A DNA stretch of 64,000 bases, from positions 19,756 to 83,755 of the forward strand of contig NZ_QTWS01000016.1 in assembly GCF_003461245.1 (NCBI RefSeq). The letters are read 5' to 3'. The notes under the pieces are model-generated. The model did no database searches. It was not told the origin of the DNA and saw only the letters and a list, made by a program, of their open reading frames with translations. This document shows, piece by piece, positions 33,468 through 42,808 of the stretch (the first letter of the stretch is position 1; each line of letters opens with the position of its first letter). Source of the DNA: Blautia sp. AF19-10LB. GTDB lineage: Bacteria; Bacillota; Clostridia; Lachnospirales; Lachnospiraceae. A program made the translations under genes and the position numbers.

Positions 33468-34518
33468 AATGTACCTCCCATTTCCGGAGTCCCAGAGCTG
33501 TCGTCACGCCCTCTCTCCCGGTCTTTTTTCTGATAAGGCTGCCATTGCCGGATGCAAGTACTGCGCTTCTCTCACAGACATTCTCTACGCCTGTGATGGT
33601 CCGGACAAAAGCAGATGGAGTAAATTCTCCTTTTACTTCTTTTAATTCTTCTTCTGTATAAGTGACAAAAGGGATCTTCCATTCCTCTGCCAGGGCATTA
33701 AGCCCAGGCTCGTCTTTCTTAAGGGAAATGCTTGCAAGATTTCCAACTGCCTGACGGTAGATATCCGCTTCCCTGAGGCAGTTCTCTGCTTCTCTCAGGA
33801 TGACTTCTGTTTCTTTGTTCTTACGGCATCCCATTCCGAGTGTGACTGCCGGCGGAACTACCTGCGTGGTAGAGGCAAACGGCAGACAGGACGGGTGGAT
33901 CGTAACCGCAACACCGATCTCCGGGGCAGTTCCTCCATCGAACGGGGTTCCATCCGCGCTGCACGCTGTCAGTCCTTCTGGAAGAGATCCTTCAAATGGA
34001 AATTCACTGTAAAATCCCACGGACTCACCCGCAAGCAGTGCCGCTGAGACTTCCTTCGCTGCTTTCATGAAGAAGATCTCACAGCCGTTTTTTTTGGCAA
34101 AAACATCAACTGCGAACCGCTTATGAAGGTCAGTCGCTGTCGTCACGATCGGCTGTGCCTCCAGAATCTCTGCCGTTTCAAGAGTCAGTGCATTCGCCCC
34201 GCCCAGGTGTCCGGACAAAAGTGAGATCACAAACTGTCCGCACTCATCCACGACAAGAACTGCCGGATCTGATTTCTTACTGGCAACCTGTGGTGCGATG
34301 CTGCGTACGGCGATCCCGCAGGCTCCGACAAAGATCATCCCGTCATCCTTCTGGAAATGCTCTGCTGTCCAGTTTCCTGTACTTTCCGTAACAGAATCTT
34401 CCAGATATTTACTCTTTTTGTAAAGTTTGGTGTGATACCCCTGTGCGTTCAGTCCTTCCTGGAGTTTCAGAGCTGTCTGAAATCCGGTAAGGCTGAAGCA
34501 TATGATAGAAATATCCAT
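33460..34518 (-). CDS. cbiG: Cobalt-precorrin-5A hydrolase
   Basis: About 352 residues. CbiG opens the delta-lactone of cobalt-precorrin-5A with loss of acetaldehyde, the step that marks the anaerobic pathway. Family features: FVGACGIAVRSIAP, SDPAVLVVDECGQFVISLLSGHLGGAN and the C-terminal LGMGCRKNKE domain. The start at 34518 (MDISIICFS) fits the family, though its ribosome site is weak; an upstream ATG at 34569 would overlap cbiF. Confidence 0.93.
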   Translation of the reverse strand: MDISIICFSLTGFQTALKLQEGLNAQGYHTKLYKKSKYLEDSVTESTGNWTAEHFQKDDGMIFVGACGIAVRSIAPQVASKKSDPAVLVVDECGQFVISLLSGHLGGANALTLETAEILEAQPIVTTATDLHKRFAVDVFAKKNGCEIFFMKAAKEVSAALLAGESVGFYSEFPFEGSLPEGLTACSADGTPFDGGTAPEIGVAVTIHPSCLPFASTTQVVPPAVTLGMGCRKNKETEVILREAENCLREADIYRQAVGNLASISLKKDEPGLNALAEEWKIPFVTYTEEELKEVKGEFTPSAFVRTITGVENVCERSAVLASGNGSLIRKKTGREGVTTALGLRKWEVHFE

Positions 34519-34525
34519 ATTATTC

Positions 34526-35284
34526 TTATTTGGTCGCTTCACGGAATTCTGTGGTAAATCCCGGATCATAAAGCTTGGAACGGTCGTACTGGGCTGCCTT
34601 GACAGAATCTCCGATGATCATAAGTGCAGTCTTGGTAATGTTGTTCTCTGCTGCTGTCTGTGCAAGTGTTCCGACTGTGCAGACAAATTTCTTCTCATCC
34701 GGCCAGGTTGCCTTGTAAACGATCGCTGCCGGTGTATCTGCTGTGTATCCGCCCTCGATCAGTCGTCTGCTCAGTTCTTCGAGCATTCCGGTACTCAAGA
34801 ATATGACCATGGTTGCCTGATGTGCCGCAAAAGACTGGATGCTCTCCTTGCTCGGAACCGGTGTACGTCCTTCCATTCTGGTGATGATCACGCTCTGTGA
34901 GATCTCCGGAAGTGTGTACTCCAGATTCAGTGCACTTGCTGCACCGCAGAATGCGCTGACTCCTGGACAGTAATCGTAGGAAATCCCCTTCTCATCGAGA
35001 ATGTCCATCTGCTCACGGATCGCACCGTAGATACACGGATCGCCGGTGTGAAGACGTACGGTCATCTTACCCTCTGCCTCTGCGTTTTCGATGACAGAAA
35101 TTACTTCTTCCAGTGTCATCTTGGCACTGTTGTGGATCGTACATACGTCCTTGCTGTATTCAAGAAGCTGCGGATTTACAAGAGATCCTGCATAAATGAT
35201 CACGTCCGCCTCCTCAAGATACTGTTTTCCTCTGACTGTGATAAGATCCGGTGCTCCCGGTCCTGCTCCTACAAAATGAACCAT
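34526..35284 (-). CDS. cbiF: Cobalt-precorrin-4 C11-methyltransferase
   Basis: A 252-residue SAM-dependent tetrapyrrole methylase (CbiF/CobM). Motifs: VHFVGAGPGAPDLITVRG, DVIIYAGSLVNPQLL (typical of the C11 enzyme), VRLHTGDPCIYGAIREQ and CPGVSAFCGAASAL. It overlaps the cbiD stop by one base. Length and motif order are normal. Confidence 0.95.
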   Translation of the reverse strand: MVHFVGAGPGAPDLITVRGKQYLEEADVIIYAGSLVNPQLLEYSKDVCTIHNSAKMTLEEVISVIENAEAEGKMTVRLHTGDPCIYGAIREQMDILDEKGISYDYCPGVSAFCGAASALNLEYTLPEISQSVIITRMEGRTPVPSKESIQSFAAHQATMVIFLSTGMLEELSRRLIEGGYTADTPAAIVYKATWPDEKKFVCTVGTLAQTAAENNITKTALMIIGDSVKAAQYDRSKLYDPGFTTEFREATK

Positions 35285-36459
35285 TATTCCTTTTCTCCTT
35301 TGCTAATTTTATCGATCAATTCCGCTGCATTTGCTGTCTGTCCGAGGTATCCATATTCATTGGAAAAGATCACTGCTCCGAGCAGGATCTGCTGGTAGGA
35401 GCGATGGTCCAGATAGAATTGGATCCTGTCTGTGATCTCCTTCATCGTTTCCTTAAGAATGTGGTTCTCGTCGAGGACTCGCAATGCTTCGTCTGTGGTA
35501 TTACACTGCAGAATGGATCTGGCACATGCAAGATCCCCGCCTGCACGGATGGCATTGGAACAAAGTACCTCCATACGTGCATCTGCACTGTGTGAATGGG
35601 TGTTCATGATCCCTGCCGCAACCTTGACAAATTTGCCGATATGAGAGATAAAAAGAATCCCTTTCACGCCCATATCTACTGCCATGTCGATCGTCTCACC
35701 TACATAGTTGCTGCATTTGATGTTTTTTTCGAAAGGAAGCTCCATGTGCTCCCTCAGATAATCGGCTCCGTAGTTTCCAGGTGTCACAAGCATGTACTGC
35801 TCACCCATTGCTGCATGCTGTGTCATTTCCACCCGGATACTGTCGATCAGAGCTTTCTCACTCATAGGCTCTACGATACCGGATGTTCCAAGAATCGATA
35901 TTCCGCCCACGATTCCCAGACGGGGATTGAAGGTCTTTCTGGCTATCTTCTCCCCTTCCGGCACAGAGATCGTCACTTTGAGTCCGCCCTCATAGTGATA
36001 CTGATCTGCAATTTCTTCGACTGCCTGTAAGATCATAGCTCTCGGCACCGGATTGATCGCAGCCTCCCCGACCTTCTGGGAAAGCCCGGGCTTCGTCACC
36101 CGTCCTACTCCGATACCTCCATCTATCACGATGCGGTCTTCCATATCTGACCGTATCAAAAATTTCTCAACTTTCGCATAAACCAGGATTCCATTTGTGG
36201 TATCCGGATCGTCTCCTGCATCCTTACGGACCGCGCAGCTTGCCGCGTTCTCACTTCGTTTCCTGTCCAGGATCTCCAGGTGAAGAAGGATTCCCTTCGG
36301 AGTCATCAGCTCCACTTCACTGATCTCATCCTCTCCAAGCAGAAGTCGTACTGCTCCCCTGGCAGCCCCAGCCGCACAGGAACCAGTCGTATAACCAAAG
36401 TGTAATTTCTTCTGGTTTCTGATTACATAATAATCTTCCAGTCCGTTTTTCTGTACCAT
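35284..36459 (-). CDS. cbiD: Cobalt-precorrin-5B C1-methyltransferase
   Basis: A 391-residue CbiD, the C-1 methyltransferase specific to the anaerobic pathway. Signature GYTTGSCAAGAARGAVRLLL near the N-terminus, the glycine-rich GGIGVGRVTKPGL and GISILGTSGIVEPMSEKAL are all present. First gene of the operon; AAGGAGG ribosome site. The promoter at 36487-36515 leaves a leader of only about 20 nt. Confidence 0.95.
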   Translation of the reverse strand: MVQKNGLEDYYVIRNQKKLHFGYTTGSCAAGAARGAVRLLLGEDEISEVELMTPKGILLHLEILDRKRSENAASCAVRKDAGDDPDTTNGILVYAKVEKFLIRSDMEDRIVIDGGIGVGRVTKPGLSQKVGEAAINPVPRAMILQAVEEIADQYHYEGGLKVTISVPEGEKIARKTFNPRLGIVGGISILGTSGIVEPMSEKALIDSIRVEMTQHAAMGEQYMLVTPGNYGADYLREHMELPFEKNIKCSNYVGETIDMAVDMGVKGILFISHIGKFVKVAAGIMNTHSHSADARMEVLCSNAIRAGGDLACARSILQCNTTDEALRVLDENHILKETMKEITDRIQFYLDHRSYQQILLGAVIFSNEYGYLGQTANAAELIDKISKGEKE

Positions 36460-36486
36460 AAATCTCCTCCTTGTATCCGCTCACTA

Positions 36487-36515
36487 ATTATATTATTTTG
36501 TATAAAAAAAGTCAA
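36487..36515 (-). promoter_or_regulatory. Promoter of the cobalamin operon
   Basis: Minus strand TTGACT (36515-36510), 17-nt spacer, TATAAT (36492-36487). The -35 sits in the decamer GTTGACTTTT, which is repeated exactly 38 bp upstream (36554-36545). The expected start is ~18-20 nt from the cbiD ATG, so there is no room for a leader riboswitch. Confidence 0.78.
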
Positions 36516-36524
36516 CGAAATGCA

Positions 36525-36609
36525 CCTGTTTTCGGGCAATGCCCAAAAGTCAACATAACAGGCACTTCCGGCATCGGGAATGCTTCATAACATATAAATC
36601 GATGCCGGA
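36525..36609. other. Paired inverted repeats upstream of the cobalamin promoter
   Basis: Two potential hairpins: CCTGTT/AACAGG arms (near 36525 and 36556) enclosing GGGCA/TGCCC, and a perfect 10-bp stem TCCGGCATCG (36567-36576)/CGATGCCGGA (36600-36609). No T-tract follows on either strand. They lie upstream of the cbiD promoter, so operator DNA is more likely than leader RNA. Confidence 0.4.
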
Positions 36610-36677
36610 TGATTGTTAGAAGAGAAAATTGGCCGGAGCTTACACAAAAAAGGCCGACCCACAAACCAGATCTTGCA

Positions 36678-36712
36678 CAAAAAGACCGACCTGCAAGCCG
36701 GGTCGGTCTTCT
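36678..36712 (-). terminator. Terminator of the L,D-transpeptidase gene
   Basis: On the minus strand AAGACCGACC pairs with GGTCGGTCTT across a 9-nt loop, followed by TTTTTG. It lies just downstream of the stop codon at 36716. A degenerate partial copy of the same stretch is seen at 36642-36676. Confidence 0.88.
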
Positions 36713-36715
36713 TAT

Positions 36716-38158
36716 TTAATAGATGATGATCGGATAGCCACCATCGATCGTATTGTAGATCAGAGCTGCCTGGTCTTCAGGGAGGTTGATGCAGCCGTGG
36801 CTGCCGGCGCCGGATTTGTAGCGGTTTCCTCCGAAGGAAGACTGCCAGGATGCGTCGTGAAGTCCCTGACCGTATACGAACGGCATCCAGTAGTTTACTT
36901 TGACATTGTAGCCATATTCTTCGCTTGATAATTCAAACGGACTTGCCTTGTATGCGATCGGCCATGCACCACGGTAGGTCTCTCTGCCTTTGGTCGGAGC
37001 ACCGCTTACGATGTCGGTTTCTGTCACAAGCGCACCGTCTTTGTAAAGCCACAGATGCTGGTTATCCAGGCTGACTTCTATGTAGCTGCCCGCCAGGTCG
37101 TCGGTCCCGTTGCGCTGCATTCCCTGAATGCTGTATACCGGATCTCTGGAAACTGCGGTGCCGCTCTTTAAGTCCTCGAGAAGCTGTGCAAGTTCTCCGT
37201 CCTGGTCGATCTGGAAGCCGTATTCATTTCCTGAGATCGTCACATCATTTCCATAGGAAGTATGGAAAGTTCTCGGTACATAGATCGTATTATAGGTATT
37301 CGCAAGATTCTGGATATATGCCTTCGCTGCTTCCTGGTCAATTCCGATATTTTCTCCGTCGATCGTGATCCAGGAATTAATGGTCTGGGAATCCAGGACT
37401 TCTGTACTCTCTCCAAATGTATAGGTAACTGTTGTACTTCTGTATTTGTCAAGCTGGTCATTCAGGCTGGTCAGCTTGTTCTGCATCTCCTCATCTGCGG
37501 AAACATCCGGGAGCTGATAACATTCTGTACCCATCGTAATATCTGCTTCTGCATCAAGAAGTGCAGAAGTAAAATCCGCATCCAGTGTCTGATCCACAAA
37601 GCTCATCAGACGGCTTTCATCAATCTCATCGCCCTGTACCTCACTGGTAATCGTAAATTCTTTCTTTGCGTCATCATACTGGATCGATGCATTTGTAGAA
37701 GAGGTACGTTCCCTGTCACCAAAATGGTCTGCTGTCAGTGCACTCTTTTCCTGCTCGGCATCCTTGTTGACTTTGTAAGAGATATTTACATTCTCCTGTT
37801 CTGCAAAGATCTTGCGGTTTGCCTCTCTCTTCTTCTGAAGTTCTGTAAGCTGCGTCGTAAGGTCATTTTCATCCAGGCTGTAACCCAGATCTTTCAGAGT
37901 CAGACTGTAGACATCCGCTCCGTTTTCCTTAAAAACGATCTTCTTATCCTGGAATGTAGTCAGGATCTTCTGCTTTGCATCCTCCACACCCAGTTTCGAC
38001 ACATCCAGTCCATAGATCGTGATCTTGCGCCCCAGTGTATTCGTATCTGCCACATGGATATAGGCAAAAAATCCCACTACCAGTGCCACTACTGCACCAA
38101 CGCATACTCCCAAGATGATCTTCAGTGTCTTTTTGCTGATCTTTTTTTCTTCACTCAT
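36716..38158 (-). CDS. L,D-transpeptidase (YkuD) with peptidoglycan-binding-like domains
   Basis: 480 residues. A cytoplasmic KKISKKTLK tail and one membrane anchor (~14-34) are followed by a long extracytoplasmic region (~60-340) resembling the YoaR/PG-binding-4 repeats, then a YkuD catalytic domain (~355-480). The catalytic Cys is in GAGSHGCINLPEDQAALIY, with HLWLYKDGALV at the domain start. Such enzymes make 3-3 cross-links in peptidoglycan. Monocistronic, with its own terminator. Start is clear from the ATG with a GGGGGAATGAGAC context. Confidence 0.9.
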   Translation of the reverse strand: MSEEKKISKKTLKIILGVCVGAVVALVVGFFAYIHVADTNTLGRKITIYGLDVSKLGVEDAKQKILTTFQDKKIVFKENGADVYSLTLKDLGYSLDENDLTTQLTELQKKREANRKIFAEQENVNISYKVNKDAEQEKSALTADHFGDRERTSSTNASIQYDDAKKEFTITSEVQGDEIDESRLMSFVDQTLDADFTSALLDAEADITMGTECYQLPDVSADEEMQNKLTSLNDQLDKYRSTTVTYTFGESTEVLDSQTINSWITIDGENIGIDQEAAKAYIQNLANTYNTIYVPRTFHTSYGNDVTISGNEYGFQIDQDGELAQLLEDLKSGTAVSRDPVYSIQGMQRNGTDDLAGSYIEVSLDNQHLWLYKDGALVTETDIVSGAPTKGRETYRGAWPIAYKASPFELSSEEYGYNVKVNYWMPFVYGQGLHDASWQSSFGGNRYKSGAGSHGCINLPEDQAALIYNTIDGGYPIIIY

Positions 38159-38374
38159 TGTCTCATTCCCCCGGCCTTATGTATTTCAGCTTATGTAAAA
38201 ATCTTCCTTTTTATTATAGCGGTGGACCATAAATCCCCTGTAACCGCTATTTACCTTATTTTATACCAGATTGCGATTCTGTTTTCCATTTATTTTTGCA
38301 AAATCTGTGGAATTTTTTTTCTTGTTGCCCTATACTGATGCCAGATAAAAAAACAAACTGGAGAAACTAACCAT

Positions 38375-39256
38375 ATGGACAGAATTTTAACATATACCAT
38401 CACCCCGCAGGAGGACGGCATGCAGGTACTTGAATTCCTGCGGTCAAAAGGGTTTTCCCGGCACATCCTGACTTCCATGAAGCCGGATAAAGAAGCACTT
38501 CTCGTAAACGGAATGCGCGCCGGGGGACGAAGCATTCTCAAAGAAGGAGACCATTTCCGGGTGCGCGTCATGGAAACAGGCAGCATGGAAGGGATCGTTC
38601 CTGCTCCCCTGCCCCTTGATATTCTTTATGAAGATGAAGACATCCTTGTCTTAAATAAACCGGCTGATATGCCTGTGCATCCTTCGATCGGAAATTATAC
38701 AAACACCCTCGCCAATGCTGCAGCATTCTATTTCCAGCAAAAAAACGAACTCTGCCCGTTCCGCTGCATCAACCGGCTGGACCGTGATACCTCCGGTTCA
38801 CTGATCCTTGCAAAAAACGCGCTCAGCGCCGCGATCCTTTCCGCACAGATGCGAAACCGTGAGATCCGCCGCACCTATCTGGCAGTTGTCTGCGGTGTCA
38901 CCCCTCCATCCGGGACAGTCTCTGCCCCGATCGGACGTGTTTCCGATTCCGTGATCCAGCGGCAGGTCGATCCGGAACATGGAGAATCCGCTGTCACACA
39001 TTATGAACGGCTCGCTGTCCGAAATGATCATTCCCTCCTGGAGATCCATCTGGAAACAGGACGCACCCACCAGATCCGGGTGCATATGGGATACATCGGA
39101 CATCCACTCCCGGCAGATTATCTCTACCATCCGGTCTATGACCATTTCAAAAGACAGCCTCTGCATTCTTTCCAGCTTAATTTCCGGCATCCGCTGACCG
39201 GCAAAAACCTCTGCTTCACTGCCCCCGTCCCAAAAGACATGGCACAGGCATTCTGA
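38375..39256 (+). CDS. RluA-family pseudouridine synthase
   Basis: A 293-residue RNA pseudouridine synthase. An N-terminal S4-like RNA-binding domain (~15-70: MQVLEFLRSKGFSRHIL) is followed by the catalytic domain with the family motif INRLDRDTSGSLILAKN (catalytic Asp D136). ILVLNKPADMPVHPS and TGRTHQIRVHMGYIGHPL are standard RluA blocks. Target uridine (rRNA or tRNA) cannot be assigned between RluA, RluC and RluD subgroups by eye. Confidence 0.9.
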   Translation: MDRILTYTITPQEDGMQVLEFLRSKGFSRHILTSMKPDKEALLVNGMRAGGRSILKEGDHFRVRVMETGSMEGIVPAPLPLDILYEDEDILVLNKPADMPVHPSIGNYTNTLANAAAFYFQQKNELCPFRCINRLDRDTSGSLILAKNALSAAILSAQMRNREIRRTYLAVVCGVTPPSGTVSAPIGRVSDSVIQRQVDPEHGESAVTHYERLAVRNDHSLLEIHLETGRTHQIRVHMGYIGHPLPADYLYHPVYDHFKRQPLHSFQLNFRHPLTGKNLCFTAPVPKDMAQAF

Positions 39257-39275
39257 AAAATTTTTTCGCAACAAA

Positions 39276-39322
39276 AAAATCACTTCCTCTGCTGTTTCAC
39301 ACAGTCAAAAGAAGTGATTTTA
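39276..39322. terminator. Bidirectional terminator, rluA-type gene / coaX
   Basis: AAAATCACTTC (39276-39286) pairs with GAAGTGATTTT (39311-39321), with A- and T-rich flanks, between convergent genes. Confidence 0.88.
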
Positions 39323-39338
39323 TAGTTACTGATTTTTA

Positions 39339-40103
39339 TTATTTGTTCTTGTCGTAAATGATCTGAAGTCCCTTGAGGAGCAGGTCTCCATCCCAGATCA
39401 TCTCTCTTTTGCAGTGAGGAATAATCTTTTTGGACATTCCACCGGTTGCGATCACGGTGACTTTCTGTCCAAGTTCTTCTTCGATCCTGTCCACGATACC
39501 GTCCACCGCAGCTGCGTTTCCATAAAGGATCCCGCTCTTCATGCAGTCTACCGTATTTCTTCCAATGAGCCGTTTCGGCTCTTCAATACTGATCCCGCTC
39601 AGCTGTGATGCTCTGGAAGTCAGCGCATCCAGAGAGATCCGTACACCCGGAAGAATCATTCCGCCGATATAGCGTTTCTTATCATCCAGAACAGAAATCG
39701 TAGTCGCTGTTCCCATATCCACGATGACCAGCGGTACCGGATACTGTGCCAGCGCCGCAACTGCGTCTGCCACACGGTCTGCTCCCATCTCTCCCGGATT
39801 ATCCAGAACAATATTCAGTCCTGTCTTGACTCCTGGTCCCAGGACCATCGGTTCTTTTTTGAGGATCTTCTCGACCGCAAGCTTCGCTGCATTGGTGATC
39901 TGCGGAACTACGGAAGAAATGATCGCACCCTCGATCTCAGAACGTTTGATGTGATGGATGTCAAGGATCGTCTTGAGGTCGATCGCATACTCCAGTTCTG
40001 TCTTGGTGTGGTTCGTGGAAATCCTCTCTATAAAGTAAATCTTCTCTTCTTCGATACAGCCAACTACAATGTTGGTGTTTCCGATATCAATGGCTAAAAT
40101 CAT
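39339..40103 (-). CDS. coaX: Type III pantothenate kinase
   Basis: A 254-residue CoaX, first step of CoA synthesis from pantothenate. ASKHA-fold motifs: LAIDIGNTNIVVG at the N-terminus, GADRVADAVAAL, VDMGTATTISVLD and GGMILPGVRISLDAL. Last gene of a minus-strand CoA unit with panT and coaBC upstream; only 27 bp separate it from panT. Type III kinases are not feedback-inhibited by CoA, so control may be exerted on uptake. Confidence 0.95.
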   Translation of the reverse strand: MILAIDIGNTNIVVGCIEEEKIYFIERISTNHTKTELEYAIDLKTILDIHHIKRSEIEGAIISSVVPQITNAAKLAVEKILKKEPMVLGPGVKTGLNIVLDNPGEMGADRVADAVAALAQYPVPLVIVDMGTATTISVLDDKKRYIGGMILPGVRISLDALTSRASQLSGISIEEPKRLIGRNTVDCMKSGILYGNAAAVDGIVDRIEEELGQKVTVIATGGMSKKIIPHCKREMIWDGDLLLKGLQIIYDKNK

Positions 40104-40130
40104 ATATTCTCATTCCTGTCTATATGCTTT

Positions 40131-40769
40131 TTATGCGGCAGTGTCAGGTTTTGCAATCTGAGATGCCGGAATCAGATGAGCCTTGGAAAGTGCGGTTCCT
40201 ACAGCTGCTGTGATGATTGTTGAAGAAACCATCTCACTGATTGCATTAACACCTACCATCATACAGCATCCAATGATCACATTTCTTCCACCCATAAGAT
40301 TCTGGATCACTTCTGTGTTTCCGAACATTACAACCAGTGCGGTCATAAAGAACAGAGTATTCAGGAATGCGGAAAAGAATCCGGTTACTGCACAGGATGC
40401 ATATACATTTGTTTTCTTTCTCATTCCTCTGTAGATGAAACCGATAAGTAATCCATCAAGAATACGAGGTACAAAACACTGAACTGCACTCAAGAATGGA
40501 TTGATCTGAAACAGGGCTGCTCCCAGTGCGCTGGTACCGCCGATTCCCATTGCCTGTAAGAAACTGGTCAGTCCAAAAACGGCTCCGGCTACGGCTCCGC
40601 CTGTCGGTCCGAGAACGACCGCGCAGATTGCGACCGGAATGACATTAAAGGTGACTGCCAGAGGTCCTATGTTCAGATATCCAAGTGGTGTGTACGCCAT
40701 CAGAAAAAGGATTCCTGACATCAGACCAAGAATGGTGAGCTGTGATGTGGTAAATTTGTTACTTTTCAT
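40131..40769 (-). CDS. panT: ECF transporter S component, probably pantothenate (PanT)
   Basis: About 212 residues with six membrane segments; the pattern LGLMSGILFLMAYTPLGYLNIGPLAVTFNVIPVAICAVVLGP is typical of ECF S components for vitamins. Placement between coaBC and coaX points to pantothenate. The start at 40769 (GGAGG 8 nt upstream) is preferred over an ATG 30 bp earlier. Between coaBC and this gene is a hairpin with GCGGGTA/TACCCGC arms (about 40823-40849) that could tune expression. Confidence 0.85.
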   Translation of the reverse strand: MKSNKFTTSQLTILGLMSGILFLMAYTPLGYLNIGPLAVTFNVIPVAICAVVLGPTGGAVAGAVFGLTSFLQAMGIGGTSALGAALFQINPFLSAVQCFVPRILDGLLIGFIYRGMRKKTNVYASCAVTGFFSAFLNTLFFMTALVVMFGNTEVIQNLMGGRNVIIGCCMMVGVNAISEMVSSTIITAAVGTALSKAHLIPASQIAKPDTAA

Positions 40770-40864
40770 GTTTTTCCTCCTTGTTATCGTTCCCTCCATG
40801 GGGATACAATACGGTGCGGAACTGCGGGTATGTGATTTTATTTACCCGCCTCCTGGTGAACGGG

Positions 40865-42070
40865 TTACTGTTCCCTTTCTTTCATGATAGAAAGGATCTT
40901 ATCCAGAATGACGTTGGCTGCATCCTCCTTGCTCATAAGCTGGAGTGATACGTCCTCATCCTGTGTAATCAGGGTCAGCACATTGGTATCACCCTGGAAA
41001 CCGGCGCCTGCAACCTTGAGGTTGTTCGCTGCCACCATATCCAGATGTTTCTTACCAAGCTTCGCCCTGGAATTACCGATCATGTTCTGAGTCTCCATGG
41101 AAAATCCACAGAGGAACTGCTGCGGAGTACGATGTTCTCCCAGGTATTTGAGAATATCGTCCGTTTTTTTCAGTTCAATACTCATTTCTTTGTCCTGCTT
41201 CTTGACCTTCTCATCAAAAACCTGCTTCGGGCGGTAGTCTGCCACGGCTGCTGCCTTGATGATGATGTCCTGCTCTGCACTTACGAAAGTCACCGCATCA
41301 AACATATCCTTCGCGGTCACGACCGGTACCACCTTTACAAAAGGCGGCGGCGTGATGCTGCATGGTCCGCTGACCAGAGTGACATCTGCGCCACGGAGCA
41401 TAGCTGCTTTTGCCAGTGCATAGCCCATCTTGCCGGAAGAATGGTTGGTGATGTAGCGCACCGGATCAATGGATTCCTGGGTAGGTCCGGCTGTGACCAG
41501 AACCTTCTTTCCCTCAAGATCCTTCTCCGCTGCGATCTCCCTCAAGATGTAAGAAAGCAGTGTTTCCGGCTCCGGCATCTTACCGGCTCCGGTGTCCCCG
41601 CAGGCAAGGTAGCCGCTCGCTGGCTGGATCACTTCGTATCCATAATGCTCAAGCGTCTTAAGATTATCCTGCAGGATCGGATTTTCAAACATATTTGTAT
41701 TCATGGCAGGGGAAATGAATTTCTTACATTTGCATGCCATGATCGTTGTTGTCAGCATATCATCTGCGATCCCATGTGCAAGTTTGCCGATCACATTGGC
41801 ACTGGCAGGTGCGATCATGACTACGTCTGCCTTCTTTGCAATGGAAACATGTTCTACCTGGAACTGAAAATTTCTGTCAAAGGTATCTACCAGACATTTC
41901 GTTCCGGTAAGCGATTCAAATGTAATCGGTGTGATAAAATTGGTTGCATTCTTCGTCATCAGCACATGGACCTCTGCGTGAAGTTTCTTCAGTGCACTTG
42001 CAAGATATGCGATTTTGTATGCCGCAATGCTTCCGGTCACTCCCAGAAGAACGGTTTTACCCTTTAACAT
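40865..42070 (-). CDS. coaBC: Bifunctional phosphopantothenoylcysteine decarboxylase / phosphopantothenate-cysteine ligase
   Basis: 401 residues in the normal Dfp arrangement. The N-terminal flavodoxin-like CoaC (~1-180) shows GVTGSIAAYKIAYL, IAPASANVIGKLAHGIADD and MNTNMF. The C-terminal CoaB (~190-400) has VLVTAGPTQESIDPVRYITNHSSGKMGYALA and KKTDDILKYLG. It performs steps two and three of CoA synthesis, in one unit with panT and coaX. Confidence 0.96.
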   Translation of the reverse strand: MLKGKTVLLGVTGSIAAYKIAYLASALKKLHAEVHVLMTKNATNFITPITFESLTGTKCLVDTFDRNFQFQVEHVSIAKKADVVMIAPASANVIGKLAHGIADDMLTTTIMACKCKKFISPAMNTNMFENPILQDNLKTLEHYGYEVIQPASGYLACGDTGAGKMPEPETLLSYILREIAAEKDLEGKKVLVTAGPTQESIDPVRYITNHSSGKMGYALAKAAMLRGADVTLVSGPCSITPPPFVKVVPVVTAKDMFDAVTFVSAEQDIIIKAAAVADYRPKQVFDEKVKKQDKEMSIELKKTDDILKYLGEHRTPQQFLCGFSMETQNMIGNSRAKLGKKHLDMVAANNLKVAGAGFQGDTNVLTLITQDEDVSLQLMSKEDAANVILDKILSIMKEREQ

Positions 42071-42119
42071 AAGATTTTCCTTCCTTTTACGAGTTTTTCA
42101 CAGTTTTCATGTCTGTTAC

Positions 42120-42147
42120 ATTATAACAGCCCCAGCGACAATTGCAA
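42120..42147 (-). promoter_or_regulatory. Promoter of the CoA unit
   Basis: Minus strand TTGCAA (42147-42142), 16-nt spacer, TATAAT (42125-42120), ~50 bp before coaBC. Confidence 0.65.
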
Positions 42148-42239
42148 TGAATTTTTGCTGTGTTTCTTTTTTTGTACTCGTTTTCATGTTAGATTTTTAT
42201 TATAATGGGAGTAATGAATAAGAAAGGACTAAGATTTTT

Positions 42240-42803
42240 ATGAAAAATTATCAGATCACACAATGGTGTGCGCGTTTTATAAAAGAACAGGTTTCTCCGG
42301 GCGATCTCTGTATTGATGCAACGATGGGAAACGGAAATGATACACTGCTTCTGAGTACGCTCTGCGGCGAAAAGGGCAGAGTACTTGCTTTTGATATTCA
42401 GGAACAGGCATTAAAAAGTACAAAAGAGCACCTCATCAGCGAAGGTGCACCAGACAACTATACTCTGCTTCTGGAATCCCATACGCAAATGAAAACGCAT
42501 GCCCAGGAAAATTCTGTAAGCTGCATCACCTTCAATCTCGGCTACCTTCCCGGTGGGGATCACGCCAAAGCGACAAAAGGTGACACCAGCATTGAGGCTC
42601 TGACCCAGGGGCTTTCCCTTCTCAGAAAAGGCGGCCTGATCTCACTTTGTATTTACAGCGGCGGCGATTCCGGATTTGAGGAGCGGGACGCGGTACTTGC
42701 ATGGCTTGCCTCCCTCGACCCGCATAAATATCTTGTCATCCGGAGCGACTACTATAACCGCCCGAACAATCCTCCGATTCCGGTTCTGATCATAAAACTG
42801 TAA
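42240..42803 (+). CDS. mnmM: tRNA methyltransferase MnmM-like (YtqB)
   Basis: A 187-residue class I SAM methyltransferase. SAM-binding block DATMGNGNDTLLLSTLCGEKGRVLAFDIQ and the family signature NLGYLPGGDH, followed by the C-terminal RSDYYNRPNNPPIPVLIIKL. It matches the YtqB/MnmM group, which methylates 5-aminomethyl-uridine at tRNA wobble position 34 in Gram-positives. Convergent with the cyclophilin gene 5 bp away, with no separate terminator seen. Confidence 0.85.
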   Translation: MKNYQITQWCARFIKEQVSPGDLCIDATMGNGNDTLLLSTLCGEKGRVLAFDIQEQALKSTKEHLISEGAPDNYTLLLESHTQMKTHAQENSVSCITFNLGYLPGGDHAKATKGDTSIEALTQGLSLLRKGGLISLCIYSGGDSGFEERDAVLAWLASLDPHKYLVIRSDYYNRPNNPPIPVLIIKL

Positions 42804-42808
42804 AACGA

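Noticed and set aside
36460..36660. Cobalamin riboswitch upstream of cbiD, suggested by AGGTGC and GGGAA fragments
   Set aside because: Fragments occur on opposite strands and in the wrong order, with no B12-box-like core, and the promoter lies downstream of them.
36642..36707. Degenerate tandem repeat (CACAAAAA-g-CCGACC units)
   Set aside because: Only two imperfect units, one of which is the terminator of the L,D-transpeptidase gene; likely a local duplication without further role.
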